A DNA stretch of 64,000 bases, taken from contig JACKMP010000007.1 of assembly GCA_024235315.1 (NCBI GenBank), forward strand, positions 1 to 64,000, given 5' to 3'. Below the pieces are notes generated by a model. It searched no databases. It was not told the origin of the DNA and saw only the letters and a list, made by a program, of their open reading frames with translations. A program made the translations under genes and the position numbers. This document shows, one piece after another, positions 39,333-48,347 of this stretch. Each line of letters opens with the position of its first letter. Position 1 is the stretch's first letter. This DNA comes from Chromatiaceae bacterium. Its GTDB lineage: Bacteria; Pseudomonadota; Gammaproteobacteria; Chromatiales; Chromatiaceae.

Positions 39333-40623
39333 GCATGGCTGGGTATTGCTGGTGCTGTTGCTGGCCGGCGGCCTGGTGCAGGCGGGCCCTTCGGTCGAGT
39401 CCTGGCACACCAGCCGCGGTGCCAAGGTGATGTTCGTGCATGCACCCGAACTGCCGATGGTCGATGTGCGGGTCGTCGTCGACGGCGGCAGTGCACGCGA
39501 TGGCGGGTTGCCCGGGCTGTCGCGATTCACCAATGCGATGCTCAGCGAGGGGGCGGGCGAATGGGATGCCGGCGCAATGGCGTTGCGTCTGGAGGAGCGC
39601 GGGATCCAGCTCGGCAGCGGTTCGCTGCGCGACATGGCCTGGATCAGCGTGCGCAGCCTGACCGATGCCGATGTGCTCGCAGTCGCCCTGGAGAGCGCGC
39701 AGGCGGTGCTGGCCAGTCCGCGTTTCGACCAGGACGCGGTCGAGCGCGTGCGCCAGCAGTTGCAGATCGGACTGCGCCACAGCCTGCAGTCGCCCGGGAC
39801 GGTCGCCGCGCGGCGTTTCTATCGCACGCTGTACGCCGACCATCCGTACGCCCATGACCCCGACGGCGATGATGCCTCGCTGGCGAAGATCACAGTCGAT
39901 GATCTGCAACGTTTCCACCGGCGCTATTACGTTGCCGAAAATGCCATCGTCGCCATCGTCGGCGCGGTCGATCGCAAGACCGCCGAAAGCATCGCCGAAC
40001 AGGTGACCGGTGGCCTCGCCGCTGGCCAGCATGCGCCGCCGTTGCCACCGGTGCCGACAGTCAGTGGCGGCGAATTGCACGAGGCGTTTCCGTCGTCGCA
40101 GACGCACATCTATGTCGGGCAGAGCGGTATGTCGCGACATGATCCCGACTACTTCGCGCTGTATGTCGGCAATCATGTGCTCGGTGGTGGCTCGCTGGTG
40201 TCGACGCTCGGTGAGGAGGTGCGCAACAAGCGCGGGCTGTCCTACAGCGTTTACAGCTATTTCAGTCCCATGCGGGTGGATGGCCCGTTCCTGATGGTGG
40301 CCCAGACCAAGAACGACCAGGCCGAACAGGCGCTGAAGGTGATGCGCGATACGCTGGAGCGGTTTGTCGAGGACGGGCCCAGCGAGGACGAACTCGAGGC
40401 GGCCAAGCAGAACCTGATCGGCGGCTTTCCGCTGCGTGTGTCGAGCAATGCACAGATCGTTGAATACATCGCCATGATGGGTTTCTACGATTACCCCCTG
40501 GACTGGCTGGATACCCTGACTGGCAAGCTGGCGGCAGTGGATGTCGCGCAGGTGCGAGATGCCTTCCGTCGCCGAATCAGTGCGCCCGCCGGGATCGCCG
40601 TGATCGTCGGCGGCAACGGCTGA
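39322..40623 (+). CDS. M16 family protein, non-catalytic partner
   Basis: A 433-residue secreted homologue (signal peptide HGWVLLVLLLAGGLVQA) with the M16 fold, including NHVLGGGSLVSTLGEEVRNKRGLSYSVYSYF in the second half. Where the active partner has HALEH, this protein reads GLSRFTNAML, so it lacks the zinc ligands and presumably acts as the non-catalytic half of a two-subunit peptidase. The CGGAGG ribosome binding site lies within the first gene. Confidence 0.88.
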   Translation: MAVKHGWVLLVLLLAGGLVQAGPSVESWHTSRGAKVMFVHAPELPMVDVRVVVDGGSARDGGLPGLSRFTNAMLSEGAGEWDAGAMALRLEERGIQLGSGSLRDMAWISVRSLTDADVLAVALESAQAVLASPRFDQDAVERVRQQLQIGLRHSLQSPGTVAARRFYRTLYADHPYAHDPDGDDASLAKITVDDLQRFHRRYYVAENAIVAIVGAVDRKTAESIAEQVTGGLAAGQHAPPLPPVPTVSGGELHEAFPSSQTHIYVGQSGMSRHDPDYFALYVGNHVLGGGSLVSTLGEEVRNKRGLSYSVYSYFSPMRVDGPFLMVAQTKNDQAEQALKVMRDTLERFVEDGPSEDELEAAKQNLIGGFPLRVSSNAQIVEYIAMMGFYDYPLDWLDTLTGKLAAVDVAQVRDAFRRRISAPAGIAVIVGGNG

Positions 40624-40626
40624 CGC

Positions 40627-41202
40627 TTGGTCGCAACGGCCAACCGGGTCCGCATCATCGGCGGTCGGCACCGCGGCCGGCGCCTGCATTTCAGCCCGGG
40701 TCCCGGCCTGCGCCCGACCCCGGACCGGGTGCGCGAGACGCTGTTCAACTGGTTGCAGGGTGAGATTCACGGGACGCGCTGTCTCGATCTGTTCGCGGGC
40801 AGCGGCGTGCTCGGCCTCGAGGCCCTTTCGCGCGGCGCGGCATACCTGCTCGCAATAGAGAGCAACCGCCGTGCGGCGCAGTCGTTGCGTGACAATGTCG
40901 AGCACATCGGTGAATCGGCCAAGGCGGACGTCCGGCTCGCCGATGCGCTGCGCCTGCTCAAGGCCGCGCCGGAGCGGCCTTTCGACCTCGTGTTCGTCGA
41001 CCCGCCATTCGCCAGCACAATGCTGCCCGAGGCCTGCCGGCTGCTGGAGCAGAACGGCTGGCTGGGGCCCGAGGCACTGGTCTATCTTGAACAGGATGCC
41101 CACCGGCCCTGGCCGCCGATGCCGCCGAACTGGACGATCTTGCGAGAAGGTGCGGCAGGCCAGTCGGCGCACCGTTTGTTGCGCCGCAGCATCCCGGGCT
41201 AG
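40627..41202 (+). CDS. rsmD: 16S rRNA (guanine966-N2)-methyltransferase
   Basis: Methylates G966 of 16S rRNA. The 191-residue protein has RIIGGRHRGRRL, RPTPDRVRETLFNWL, the SAM motif DLFAGSGVLGLEALSRGA and the catalytic DPPF in VFVDPPF. It starts with TTG four bases after the M16 stop; no better start exists in frame near the conserved N-terminus. rsmD-coaD-ferredoxin is a common order. Confidence 0.92.
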   Translation: MVATANRVRIIGGRHRGRRLHFSPGPGLRPTPDRVRETLFNWLQGEIHGTRCLDLFAGSGVLGLEALSRGAAYLLAIESNRRAAQSLRDNVEHIGESAKADVRLADALRLLKAAPERPFDLVFVDPPFASTMLPEACRLLEQNGWLGPEALVYLEQDAHRPWPPMPPNWTILREGAAGQSAHRLLRRSIPG

Positions 41203-41279
41203 AATGACAGCTGTGTTTCAACTTTTTCAAGGCGGATGCGCGATAGCCGATACTCAGGCCCGCCATCTGACATAACGCA

Positions 41280-41759
41280 ATGAAAATAGCGGTCTATCCC
41301 GGTACATTCGACCCGATTACGAATGGTCATGCCGATCTGGTGTCGCGCGCGGCCCGCCTGTTCGATCGGGTGGTGGTGGGCGTGGCCAAGGATACCGGCA
41401 AGGCGCCTGTATGCGGCATCGAGGAACGGGTCGAACTGGCGTCCGTCGCGCTCGCCGGGGTCGACAACGTGGAAGTGGTGCCGTTCGAGGGCCTGCTGGT
41501 GGAGTTCTGCCGTCGCCACGGCGCCGGCATCGTCATTCGCGGCCTGCGCGCGGTATCGGACTTCGAGTTCGAGTTCCAGCTGGCCAGCATGAATCGCCGC
41601 CTGGCGCCGGAGATCGAGACAATCTTTTTGACGCCGGCAGAGCGCTATTCTTTCATCTCCTCGACTTTGGTGCGGGAAATCGCCCGACTGGGTGGGGATG
41701 TGTCAGAATTCGTGCATCCTGAGGTGCAACGTCTGCTGGCCCGCAAACACTGCATCTGA
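41280..41759 (+). CDS. coaD: phosphopantetheine adenylyltransferase
   Basis: Penultimate step of coenzyme A synthesis: transfers AMP from ATP to 4'-phosphopantetheine. The 159-residue protein has the nucleotidyltransferase motif YPGTFDPITNGH, the IRGLRAVSDFEFEFQLASMNR region and the YSFISSTLVREIA motif. CoaBC, which acts earlier in the same pathway, is also in this window at 57.6 kb. Confidence 0.96.
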   Translation: MKIAVYPGTFDPITNGHADLVSRAARLFDRVVVGVAKDTGKAPVCGIEERVELASVALAGVDNVEVVPFEGLLVEFCRRHGAGIVIRGLRAVSDFEFEFQLASMNRRLAPEIETIFLTPAERYSFISSTLVREIARLGGDVSEFVHPEVQRLLARKHCI

Positions 41760-41795
41760 CACCTGATCAATTGCTGTTTATTTGGAGTAGCTACG

Positions 41796-42050
41796 ATGGC
41801 CTTGATGATTACCGACGAATGCATCAACTGCGATGTCTGCGAACCCGAATGTCCCAATGGTGCGATTTCCCAGGGTGACGAGATCTACGTGATCGACCCG
41901 GATCTGTGCACCGAGTGCGTCGGTCACTACGAGACGTCGCAGTGCGTGGAGGTCTGTCCCGTCGACTGTATCCCGCATGACCCCAATCACGTGGAGACAC
42001 AGGAAGAGCTGATGGCCAAGTACGAGCGCATCACGGCAGCCAATGGCTGA
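41796..42050 (+). CDS. 2[4Fe-4S] ferredoxin, YfhL/Allochromatium type
   Basis: An 84-residue ferredoxin with cluster ligands C9, C12, C15, C19 and C38, C41, C50, C54, plus an additional C58. The eight-residue insertion between the second and third Cys of cluster II (C41-VGHYETSQ-C50) and the C-terminal helix extension mark the low-potential Allochromatium vinosum-like class. Its place directly after coaD is typical of gammaproteobacteria. Confidence 0.93.
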   Translation: MALMITDECINCDVCEPECPNGAISQGDEIYVIDPDLCTECVGHYETSQCVEVCPVDCIPHDPNHVETQEELMAKYERITAANG

Positions 42051-42059
42051 GTCCCGCCG

Positions 42060-43814
42060 GTGAGGTCTGCGCGCTACAAGGCTCCCACGTGGAGCCTTTT
42101 CGTTTTTTGCCTGCTGTTTGCCGCCGGTGTGGTGGCGGCAAGGCCACCTGCGTCGGATGCGATCGCCTCCGCCCATCCGTTGGCCACCGAGGCCGGCCTG
42201 CTGGTGCTCGAGGCCGGCGGCAATGCGTTCGATGCCGCGGTCGCGGTCAGTGCCGCGCTGGCCGTCGTCGAGCCTTACAGCTCCGGTATCGGGGGTGGCG
42301 GTTTCTGGCTGTTGCACCGGGCCAGTGACGGGCACCAGGTGATGGTCGACGGCAGGGAACGCGCACCGCTGGCGGCACACCGCGATATGTATCTCGACGA
42401 GCACGGCGATGTGGTGTCGCGTGCCTCGATCGACGGGCCGCTCGCCGCCGGCATTCCCGGGGTGCCAGCCGCGCTGGCGCATATTGCGCAACATTACGGG
42501 CGCCTGCCGCTGGACGTCAGCCTGGCGCCGGCGATCATCCTCGCGAGGGACGGTTTTCCGGTCGACGCGGTCTACCGCCGCATGGCGGGTTTTCGCCTCG
42601 CGGCGCTGCGCCAGTCGGCGGCTGCCAGTGCACAGTTCCTGGTCGGGGGCGAACCGCCGCCGCTCGGTCACCGCCTGCAGCAGCCTGACCTGGCGGACAC
42701 CCTCGAGGCGATCGCGCGTGACGGTGCCCAAGCCTTCTACACCGGCGAGGTCGCCCGGCGCATGGTCGCCGGGGTGCGTGCGCACGGCGGGATCTGGAGC
42801 AGCCGCGATCTGCAACAGTACCGTGTCGTCGAGCGTGTCCCGGTCGTTGCCCGCTATCGAGGACATCGCATCGTCAGCGCCAGCCTGCCGTCGTCTGGCG
42901 GGTTGGTGCTGACGCAGATCCTGAACATGCTCGAGGCGCATCCCCTGGATGGGTTGAACAGGGCGGACCGCGTTCACCTGCTGGCCGAGATGATGCGCCG
43001 TGGTTATGCGGATCGCGCACGCTATCTTGGCGACAGCGATTTCGTCCGGGTACCGCTGGCGCGGCTTTCGAGTCGTGTCTATGCGCGCCGGAAGGCCAGT
43101 GACATCGATCCCGACCAGGCGACGCCGAGTGCCGTCGTCGCCGAACCCCGAGCGGAAGGTCAGGACACCACGCACTTCTCGATACTCGATCACGAGGGCA
43201 ACCGGGTTGCGGCGACGCTCAGCGTGAACTACCCGTTCGGTGCCTGCTTCGTCGCTCCCGGTACCGGCGTGTTGCTGAATGATGAAATGGACGATTTCTC
43301 GGTCAAGCCCGGTGTCGCCAACGCCTACGGACTGGTGGGCAGTCAGGCCAATGCGATCGAACCGGGCAAGCGCATGCTTTCGAGTATGTCGCCGACCTTT
43401 GTCGAAGGCCCGGACCGCATCACCATCCTGGGCACGCCGGGTGGTTCGCGGATCATTACGATGGTCCTGCTCGGCCTGCTCGATGCCGTCGACGGCAGGT
43501 CTGTTGAAGACATCGTTTCCCGTGGCCGGTTTCACCACCAGTTCCTGCCGGACCGCATCGAGGTGGAACCGGATGCACTGTCGGACGAGGTGATCGCCGA
43601 GTTGCAGTTCAAGGGCCACCAGGTGCGCCAGCTCAATGACCCCTACGGCAACATGCAGGCGATCGCCTGGGACTTGCGCAGCGGCCGGATCAGCGCCGCA
43701 TCGGACCCGAGGGCGATCGGCGCCAGCGCGGTTGTGCCACTGTCCGCGGGACGTACGCGGCCAGATGGTGTGGCGCGATCTGCGTCAGACCCGGTGTCGA
43801 CTTTCGTGCGCTGA
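42060..43814 (+). CDS. ggt: gamma-glutamyltransferase
   Basis: Periplasmic Ntn-hydrolase that cleaves gamma-glutamyl bonds, mainly of glutathione, and self-cleaves into two subunits. The 584-residue precursor has a signal peptide (PTWSLFVFCLLFAAGVVAA), ASAHPLATEAGLLVLEAGGNAFDAAVA, GIGGGGFW and the processing/nucleophile site D-T370-T-H-F-S. GSRIITM and LNDEMDDF are also in place. It begins with GTG ten bases after the ferredoxin gene. In pseudomonads mutM follows; here a chemoreceptor and cytochromes intervene. Confidence 0.94.
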   Translation: MRSARYKAPTWSLFVFCLLFAAGVVAARPPASDAIASAHPLATEAGLLVLEAGGNAFDAAVAVSAALAVVEPYSSGIGGGGFWLLHRASDGHQVMVDGRERAPLAAHRDMYLDEHGDVVSRASIDGPLAAGIPGVPAALAHIAQHYGRLPLDVSLAPAIILARDGFPVDAVYRRMAGFRLAALRQSAAASAQFLVGGEPPPLGHRLQQPDLADTLEAIARDGAQAFYTGEVARRMVAGVRAHGGIWSSRDLQQYRVVERVPVVARYRGHRIVSASLPSSGGLVLTQILNMLEAHPLDGLNRADRVHLLAEMMRRGYADRARYLGDSDFVRVPLARLSSRVYARRKASDIDPDQATPSAVVAEPRAEGQDTTHFSILDHEGNRVAATLSVNYPFGACFVAPGTGVLLNDEMDDFSVKPGVANAYGLVGSQANAIEPGKRMLSSMSPTFVEGPDRITILGTPGGSRIITMVLLGLLDAVDGRSVEDIVSRGRFHHQFLPDRIEVEPDALSDEVIAELQFKGHQVRQLNDPYGNMQAIAWDLRSGRISAASDPRAIGASAVVPLSAGRTRPDGVARSASDPVSTFVR

Positions 43815-43938
43815 ATGCCGTGGCCGGTGTGGCAGTCGTCCCTGCCGGACTGCCTGTCTGTTTCCCCGTTGTCGATTCCCCGGACTGCGGTTGCACCTGC
43901 GCACGCCGGGTGGGACGCGAGTCTCCGGCCGTTTCAGG

Positions 43939-43965
43939 TAAAGCCCCAGGTCGCGTTGCCGCTAA
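43939..43965 (+). promoter_or_regulatory. sigma-28 (FliA) promoter of the PAS chemoreceptor
   Basis: TAAAGCCC, an 11-base spacer and GCCGCTAA (7 of 8) fit the flagellar sigma consensus, about 60 bases before the chemoreceptor start. Confidence 0.8.
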
Positions 43966-44032
43966 CCACGGAATAACCGGGCAGGTGCCGGGCAAGCGGT
44001 CACCGAAAGAAATATTGCGGGGAAGTGGGGAT

Positions 44033-46642
44033 ATGCGCCGATTGAAGTTACGCCAGCTGTTGATCGCCGTAGGGATCACGATGCTCGTCCTCAGCCTGAT
44101 GATCTTCGGCGTGATACTGCGCAGCGAGGGGCGGGTCAAGGTGGGGCTCGACCAATTGCTGTTTCACGATGTCGTGGTGATGGATCTGGCCCAGCAGCTG
44201 AAATTGAGCGTGGTCCAGGTACAGCAGTGGCTGACGGATATCAGTGCCACGCGCGGTCTCGACGGTCTTAACGACGGCTTCGACGAGGCCGCAGCCAATG
44301 CCGAACGTTTCGAGACCCTGTTGACCGAGTTGGAGCAGATTCACCCGGCGGGCCGAGACCGGCTGGAGGCGATGCGACCGGCGTTCGCCGACTACTACGC
44401 AGCGGGCAAGCGTATGGCTGAGGCCTATGTCGCGCAGGGGCCGGCCGGCGGCAATGCGATGATGGCTGCATTTGACCAGGCAGCTGCCACGTTGTCCGAT
44501 GCGATCGACCCCTTCGTTGCCGATGCCCGTACGGCGGTGCGCGACGGTGACGCGCGGGCCACCGCCGAACTGGACCTGCTGAAGGGGGCCACCTGGGGCG
44601 GCCTGCTGGTCTTTACCGTTATCCTGGTATTCATGGCCTGGGTGTTCCGCAGCGTGCTGCGGCAGGTGGGTCGTGATCCGGCCGAGTTGGAAGGTATCGC
44701 AGAACGCATTGCCGGTGGCGACCTTGCAGACCAGGAAGGCCAATCCAGGCAGCCTGCCACCGGCGTTTACGCGGCGTTGATCCGGATGCGATCACGGCTT
44801 TCCACCCAGTTGGAGGAAATCGAAAACGCAGCGCGCGAAAACGGACGCATGCGCTCGGCACTGGACAATGCCACTTCGGCGATCACTGTCTCCGACCAGG
44901 ACGACAAGGTGATCTACCTGAACACGGCGGCCCGCAGCTTTTTTGCCGGCGTGGAGAAGGCGGTGCGGTGCGGGCACGCGGACTTTGATGCGGAGAGGTT
45001 GGTCGGCCGCCGCCTTGCCAATTATTTCAGCGATCCGGTCGTGCGCGATGCCTACGCCGCCAGACTCGAGCAGGGACGGATCTTCGAAACCGGCTTCGGC
45101 GATCGCAGCCTGGTGCTGGCGGCGAATCCTGTCTATTCCGACGATGGCGAATATCTCGGACGCATCACTGAGTGGCGTGATATCACCGGCGAACTGGCCC
45201 AGCGCACTGAGGATGAAAGGCGCATCGCCGAGGAGCGCCGGGTGGCGCAGGAAAACCAGCGCATCCGCGCGGCACTCGACAATGTCTCGTCGAGCGTGAT
45301 GGTTGTAGATCCCGAGTCTCGCGTCATCTACCTCAACCGCGCGGCAGACGGACTCTTCCGCACTGCCGAAACCGACATCCGCAGAGATTTGCCGGGCTTT
45401 GATGCGGCTGACCTGCTCGGCAGCAGTTTCGACCAGCTGCAGTCTGCCGCGGGGGCGGACAACGACCTTCTGGCGGTGGTCGACGGCGGTCGCAGGGCCG
45501 ATCTGGGTATTGGCGGGCGCAGTCTGCGGGTCGTGGCCAACCCGGTGCTCGGCACGTCCGGCGAGCATCTGGGCACCGCCATCGAATGGTCGGATCGCAC
45601 CGCTGAGGTGGCGATGGAGCAGGATATCGATCAGCTCGTCGGCGCGGTGCGTGGCGGTGATCTGACAGGGCGCATAGAGGAAACCGGCAAGACCGGCTTC
45701 TATCGCCAGCTGGCAACCGGTTTCAACGCGCTTGTCGGTGAGCTTTCCGAGATGGTCGGGGATGTGGCACGAGCACTGCGCGCGTTGGCCGAGGGCGACC
45801 TGTCGGCACGCATCGAAAACCAGTACCGTGGTGCATTCGGCGAGCTCAAGGATGATGTCAATGGGACCATGCAACAGTTGAGCGAGATTGTCGGCGAACT
45901 GCGAGGACTGGCCGACGAGATCAACCGGACCAGCGAGGAGATCCTGTCAGGCAATGACAGCCTCTCGGCGCGCAGTGAGCAGCAGGCCAGCAATCTGCAG
46001 CAGACGGCAGCCAGCATGGAGCAGCTGACATCGACGGTGCAGCACAATGCCGACAACGCCCGCACCGCCAATGTTGAGACGGCCAATGCCCGTGGTACGG
46101 CGACCAAGGGCGGCGAGGTGGTCGCCAGGGCGGTGGAGGCGATGCAACGCATCAGCGTCTCCTCCGGCAAGATTGCAGAGATTATTGCGGTGATCGACGA
46201 GATCGCGTTTCAGACCAACCTGCTGGCCCTCAATGCCTCGGTCGAGGCGGCGCGTGCCGGTGACCAGGGGCGCGGTTTTGCGGTGGTGGCTGGCGAGGTG
46301 CGCAATCTCGCCGGGCGCAGCGCCACCGCTGCGCGTGAGATCAAGGGGCTGATCAGTGACAGCGTCGAAAAGGTGAAGTCGGGGACGGCGCTGGTCAACG
46401 AGTCCGGCAGCGTGCTGGAGGAGATTGTCACCGGGGTGAACAAGGTTGGCGATATCGTCGCCCAGATTGTCGCCGCGTCGGAAGAACAGGCCAGCGGCAT
46501 CGGCCAGGTCAATCAGGCCGTGGCGAGCATCGATGAACTGACGCAGCGCAACGCCGCACTCGCCGAGCAGACCTCGGCGGCATCGGCGGGCCTGAAGGAA
46601 CGCGCGGGCCGGATGCTCGAGCGCATGGCGTTCTTCCGCTGA
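44033..46642 (+). CDS. methyl-accepting chemotaxis protein with two PAS domains
   Basis: An 869-residue chemoreceptor. Helix 1 (about 7-30) and helix 2 (about 186-210) enclose a periplasmic helical-bundle domain (four-helix type, RFETLLTELEQIHPAGRDR); a HAMP-like segment follows, then two tandem PAS domains (starting near 272 and 413, both with ALDN-x6-V-x-x-x-D-x-x-VIYLN), a second HAMP-like stretch (about 535-640), and the signalling domain with the tip LNASVEAARAGDQGRGFAVVAGEVRNLAGRS near 735. ATG at 44033 follows a GGGGA site and a sigma-28 promoter. The PAS pair suggests redox or ligand sensing. Confidence 0.92.
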   Translation: MRRLKLRQLLIAVGITMLVLSLMIFGVILRSEGRVKVGLDQLLFHDVVVMDLAQQLKLSVVQVQQWLTDISATRGLDGLNDGFDEAAANAERFETLLTELEQIHPAGRDRLEAMRPAFADYYAAGKRMAEAYVAQGPAGGNAMMAAFDQAAATLSDAIDPFVADARTAVRDGDARATAELDLLKGATWGGLLVFTVILVFMAWVFRSVLRQVGRDPAELEGIAERIAGGDLADQEGQSRQPATGVYAALIRMRSRLSTQLEEIENAARENGRMRSALDNATSAITVSDQDDKVIYLNTAARSFFAGVEKAVRCGHADFDAERLVGRRLANYFSDPVVRDAYAARLEQGRIFETGFGDRSLVLAANPVYSDDGEYLGRITEWRDITGELAQRTEDERRIAEERRVAQENQRIRAALDNVSSSVMVVDPESRVIYLNRAADGLFRTAETDIRRDLPGFDAADLLGSSFDQLQSAAGADNDLLAVVDGGRRADLGIGGRSLRVVANPVLGTSGEHLGTAIEWSDRTAEVAMEQDIDQLVGAVRGGDLTGRIEETGKTGFYRQLATGFNALVGELSEMVGDVARALRALAEGDLSARIENQYRGAFGELKDDVNGTMQQLSEIVGELRGLADEINRTSEEILSGNDSLSARSEQQASNLQQTAASMEQLTSTVQHNADNARTANVETANARGTATKGGEVVARAVEAMQRISVSSGKIAEIIAVIDEIAFQTNLLALNASVEAARAGDQGRGFAVVAGEVRNLAGRSATAAREIKGLISDSVEKVKSGTALVNESGSVLEEIVTGVNKVGDIVAQIVAASEEQASGIGQVNQAVASIDELTQRNAALAEQTSAASAGLKERAGRMLERMAFFR

Positions 46643-46662
46643 GTCGTCCCGTCGCAAAACAA

Positions 46663-46690
46663 ACCCCGCGCGAGGCGGGGTCAGGTTTTT
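46663..46690 (+). terminator. intrinsic terminator after the PAS chemoreceptor
   Basis: ACCCCGC, a 5-base loop and GCGGGGT, followed after CAGG by TTTTT. It separates the chemoreceptor from the convergent cytochrome genes. Confidence 0.72.
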
Positions 46691-46707
46691 CCGTACGGCA
46701 ACCCTGA

Positions 46708-47043
46708 TCAGGGATGGGTCGTACCCGCCTTCAGCGCGCCATCGAGGCTGGCGAAATAGGCCGATAGATCCTTCATGTCCTGAGGCGACAGCGCTGCCAC
46801 CATGCCCTGCATGATGGCGTTCTTACGCTCGCCTGATTTGTAACCCTGCAACGAATGCAGCAAGTAGTTGGCATACTGGCCACCGATATTTGGATAGATC
46901 GGGGCTGCGCTGATGCCGGTCTCGCCGTGGCAGGCGAAGCACGGTGCGGCCTTCTCTTTGCCGGCTGCGGCGTCACCGCCTGCGTATACGGCTGTACTGG
47001 CCAGTGTGACCATCCACACGGTCGCTGCGATCAGTTTCTTCAT
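46708..47043 (-). CDS. periplasmic monoheme cytochrome c (c553/c4-like)
   Basis: A 111-residue exported class I cytochrome with signal peptide (LIAATVWMVTLASTAVYA), heme motif C-F-A-C-H and a distal Met in the QGMVAALSPQDMKDLSAYFASL region. It resembles one half of a diheme cytochrome c4. A GAGGGAAA ribosome binding site precedes the ATG at 47043. It is the second gene of a two-cytochrome operon and could donate electrons to the cbb3 or aa3 oxidase. Confidence 0.88.
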   Translation of the reverse strand: MKKLIAATVWMVTLASTAVYAGGDAAAGKEKAAPCFACHGETGISAAPIYPNIGGQYANYLLHSLQGYKSGERKNAIMQGMVAALSPQDMKDLSAYFASLDGALKAGTTHP

Positions 47044-47054
47044 TGTCGTTTCCC

Positions 47055-47372
47055 TCATTTGCCCATGCCCTGCCAGAACGCACCGATATCGGCCATGTCC
47101 TGATCGCTCATGCTCATCGCCTGCACGTTCATCGTGCCATGGGTGCGCTGGCCATCCCGGTAGGCCCTGAGTGCCGCGACGATATAGTCGGCGTGCTGGC
47201 CACTCAGTTTCGGGACGTGGTAGGTGGGATAGACATTGTTGTAGCCGGGGATGCCGTGGCAGCCGAGGCACGTCTCTGACTTGGTCTTGCCGGCCGCGGC
47301 ATCGCCTGCCGCAAAGCCGGCTGACGACAAGATCAGCAGCCCGCATGTGGCCGCTGCGATTTGGAATCTCAT
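47055..47372 (-). CDS. periplasmic monoheme cytochrome c
   Basis: A 105-residue class I cytochrome with signal peptide (MRFQIAAATCGLLILSSAGFA), heme motif C-L-G-C-H and MNVQAMSMSDQDMADIGAFW carrying candidate Met ligands. It is similar in length and layout to the next gene, which starts 12 bases later, so the two likely arose by duplication or by splitting of a diheme cytochrome c4. GGGAGAA ribosome binding site. Confidence 0.88.
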   Translation of the reverse strand: MRFQIAAATCGLLILSSAGFAAGDAAAGKTKSETCLGCHGIPGYNNVYPTYHVPKLSGQHADYIVAALRAYRDGQRTHGTMNVQAMSMSDQDMADIGAFWQGMGK

Positions 47373-47535
47373 GATTGCTTCTCCCTTGAGGTGTGTCGCG
47401 GTCGCCCGCCGGTTGACCGGCTGGGCGCCAGATTTTTTGTACCGGGCATTCTAGAGTCCGGGTCCGGTGCTGCATAGCCACGCAGACCAGGGTTTTTCCT
47501 GCCGCGCACGATGCGCACAGGCCTGCACGGCCGGA

Positions 47536-48345
47536 TCAGTGCTGGCATCCGGGGCAGTAGGCGCTGGCGCGCTGGCCGATCTGCAGGGTCCTGATCGGTG
47601 TCGCGCAGCATCGGCAGGGTTCGCCGGCACGCCCGTAGACGAACAGTTCCTGGGCGAAGTAGCCGGGCTCGCCGGACTCATTCACGAAGTCGCGCAGCGT
47701 CGTGCCACCGCGCTCTATCGCGCGCGCCAGCACCACCTTGATCGCGTCCGCAAGGGCGTCCAAGCGGGCGCGGGAAATCCGCCGGCACAGGGCCTGCGGG
47801 CGGATCCTGGCGTGGAACAGCGCCTCGGACGCATAGATATTGCCGACGCCGACGACGACGGATCCGTCCATGATCAGTTGCTTGATCGCGACCCGCCGTT
47901 GCGCCGCCGCACGCTGCAGATGAATGCCGCAGAAGGCGTCCGACAGCGGTTCGGGTCCCAGTTTGCGCAGGCGGGGGTGGGCGAGTGGATCGCCCTCGGC
48001 CCACAGCAGGGCGCCGAAGCGCCGCGGGTCATGCAGGCGCAGGCAGTGCTCGCCGAACAGCAGGTCGACGTGGTCGTGCGCGCGTGCGGGGCTGTGTGCC
48101 GGCAGTACGCGCAGGCTGCCGGACATGCCCAGGTGCACGATCAATGCGCCATGCGCGAAACGCAGGAGGATGTACTTGCCGCGGCGTTCGATGGCCTGCA
48201 CCGTGTGGCCGCTCAGCAGGTCGGCGAGGTCCGGCACCGGCCAGCGCAACTGCGGCTGGCGCACCACCGCGCCACGGATCACCTGGTGCAGCAGGTGCGG
48301 TGCGATACCGCGGCGGGTGGTCTCGACCTCCGGCAGTTCGGGCAT
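47536..48345 (-). CDS. mutM: formamidopyrimidine-DNA glycosylase
   Basis: Removes 8-oxoguanine and other oxidised purines. The 269-residue protein starts with the catalytic PELPEVET, has HLGMSGSLR, GVGNIYASE and a C-terminal zinc finger C244-x2-C247-x16-C264-x2-C267. It is the last gene of an operon with a Gld-like ABC transporter, two bases after the DUF4340-like gene. Confidence 0.96.
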   Translation of the reverse strand: MPELPEVETTRRGIAPHLLHQVIRGAVVRQPQLRWPVPDLADLLSGHTVQAIERRGKYILLRFAHGALIVHLGMSGSLRVLPAHSPARAHDHVDLLFGEHCLRLHDPRRFGALLWAEGDPLAHPRLRKLGPEPLSDAFCGIHLQRAAAQRRVAIKQLIMDGSVVVGVGNIYASEALFHARIRPQALCRRISRARLDALADAIKVVLARAIERGGTTLRDFVNESGEPGYFAQELFVYGRAGEPCRCCATPIRTLQIGQRASAYCPGCQH

Positions 48346-48347
48346 TC

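Noticed and set aside
41796..42050. Frameshift or missing ligand in the ferredoxin
   Set aside because: The unusual spacing in cluster II is normal for the Allochromatium-type family.
43820..44032. Longer version of the PAS chemoreceptor
   Set aside because: The extension has no signal or helix and covers the sigma-28 promoter; ATG at 44033 has a ribosome binding site.
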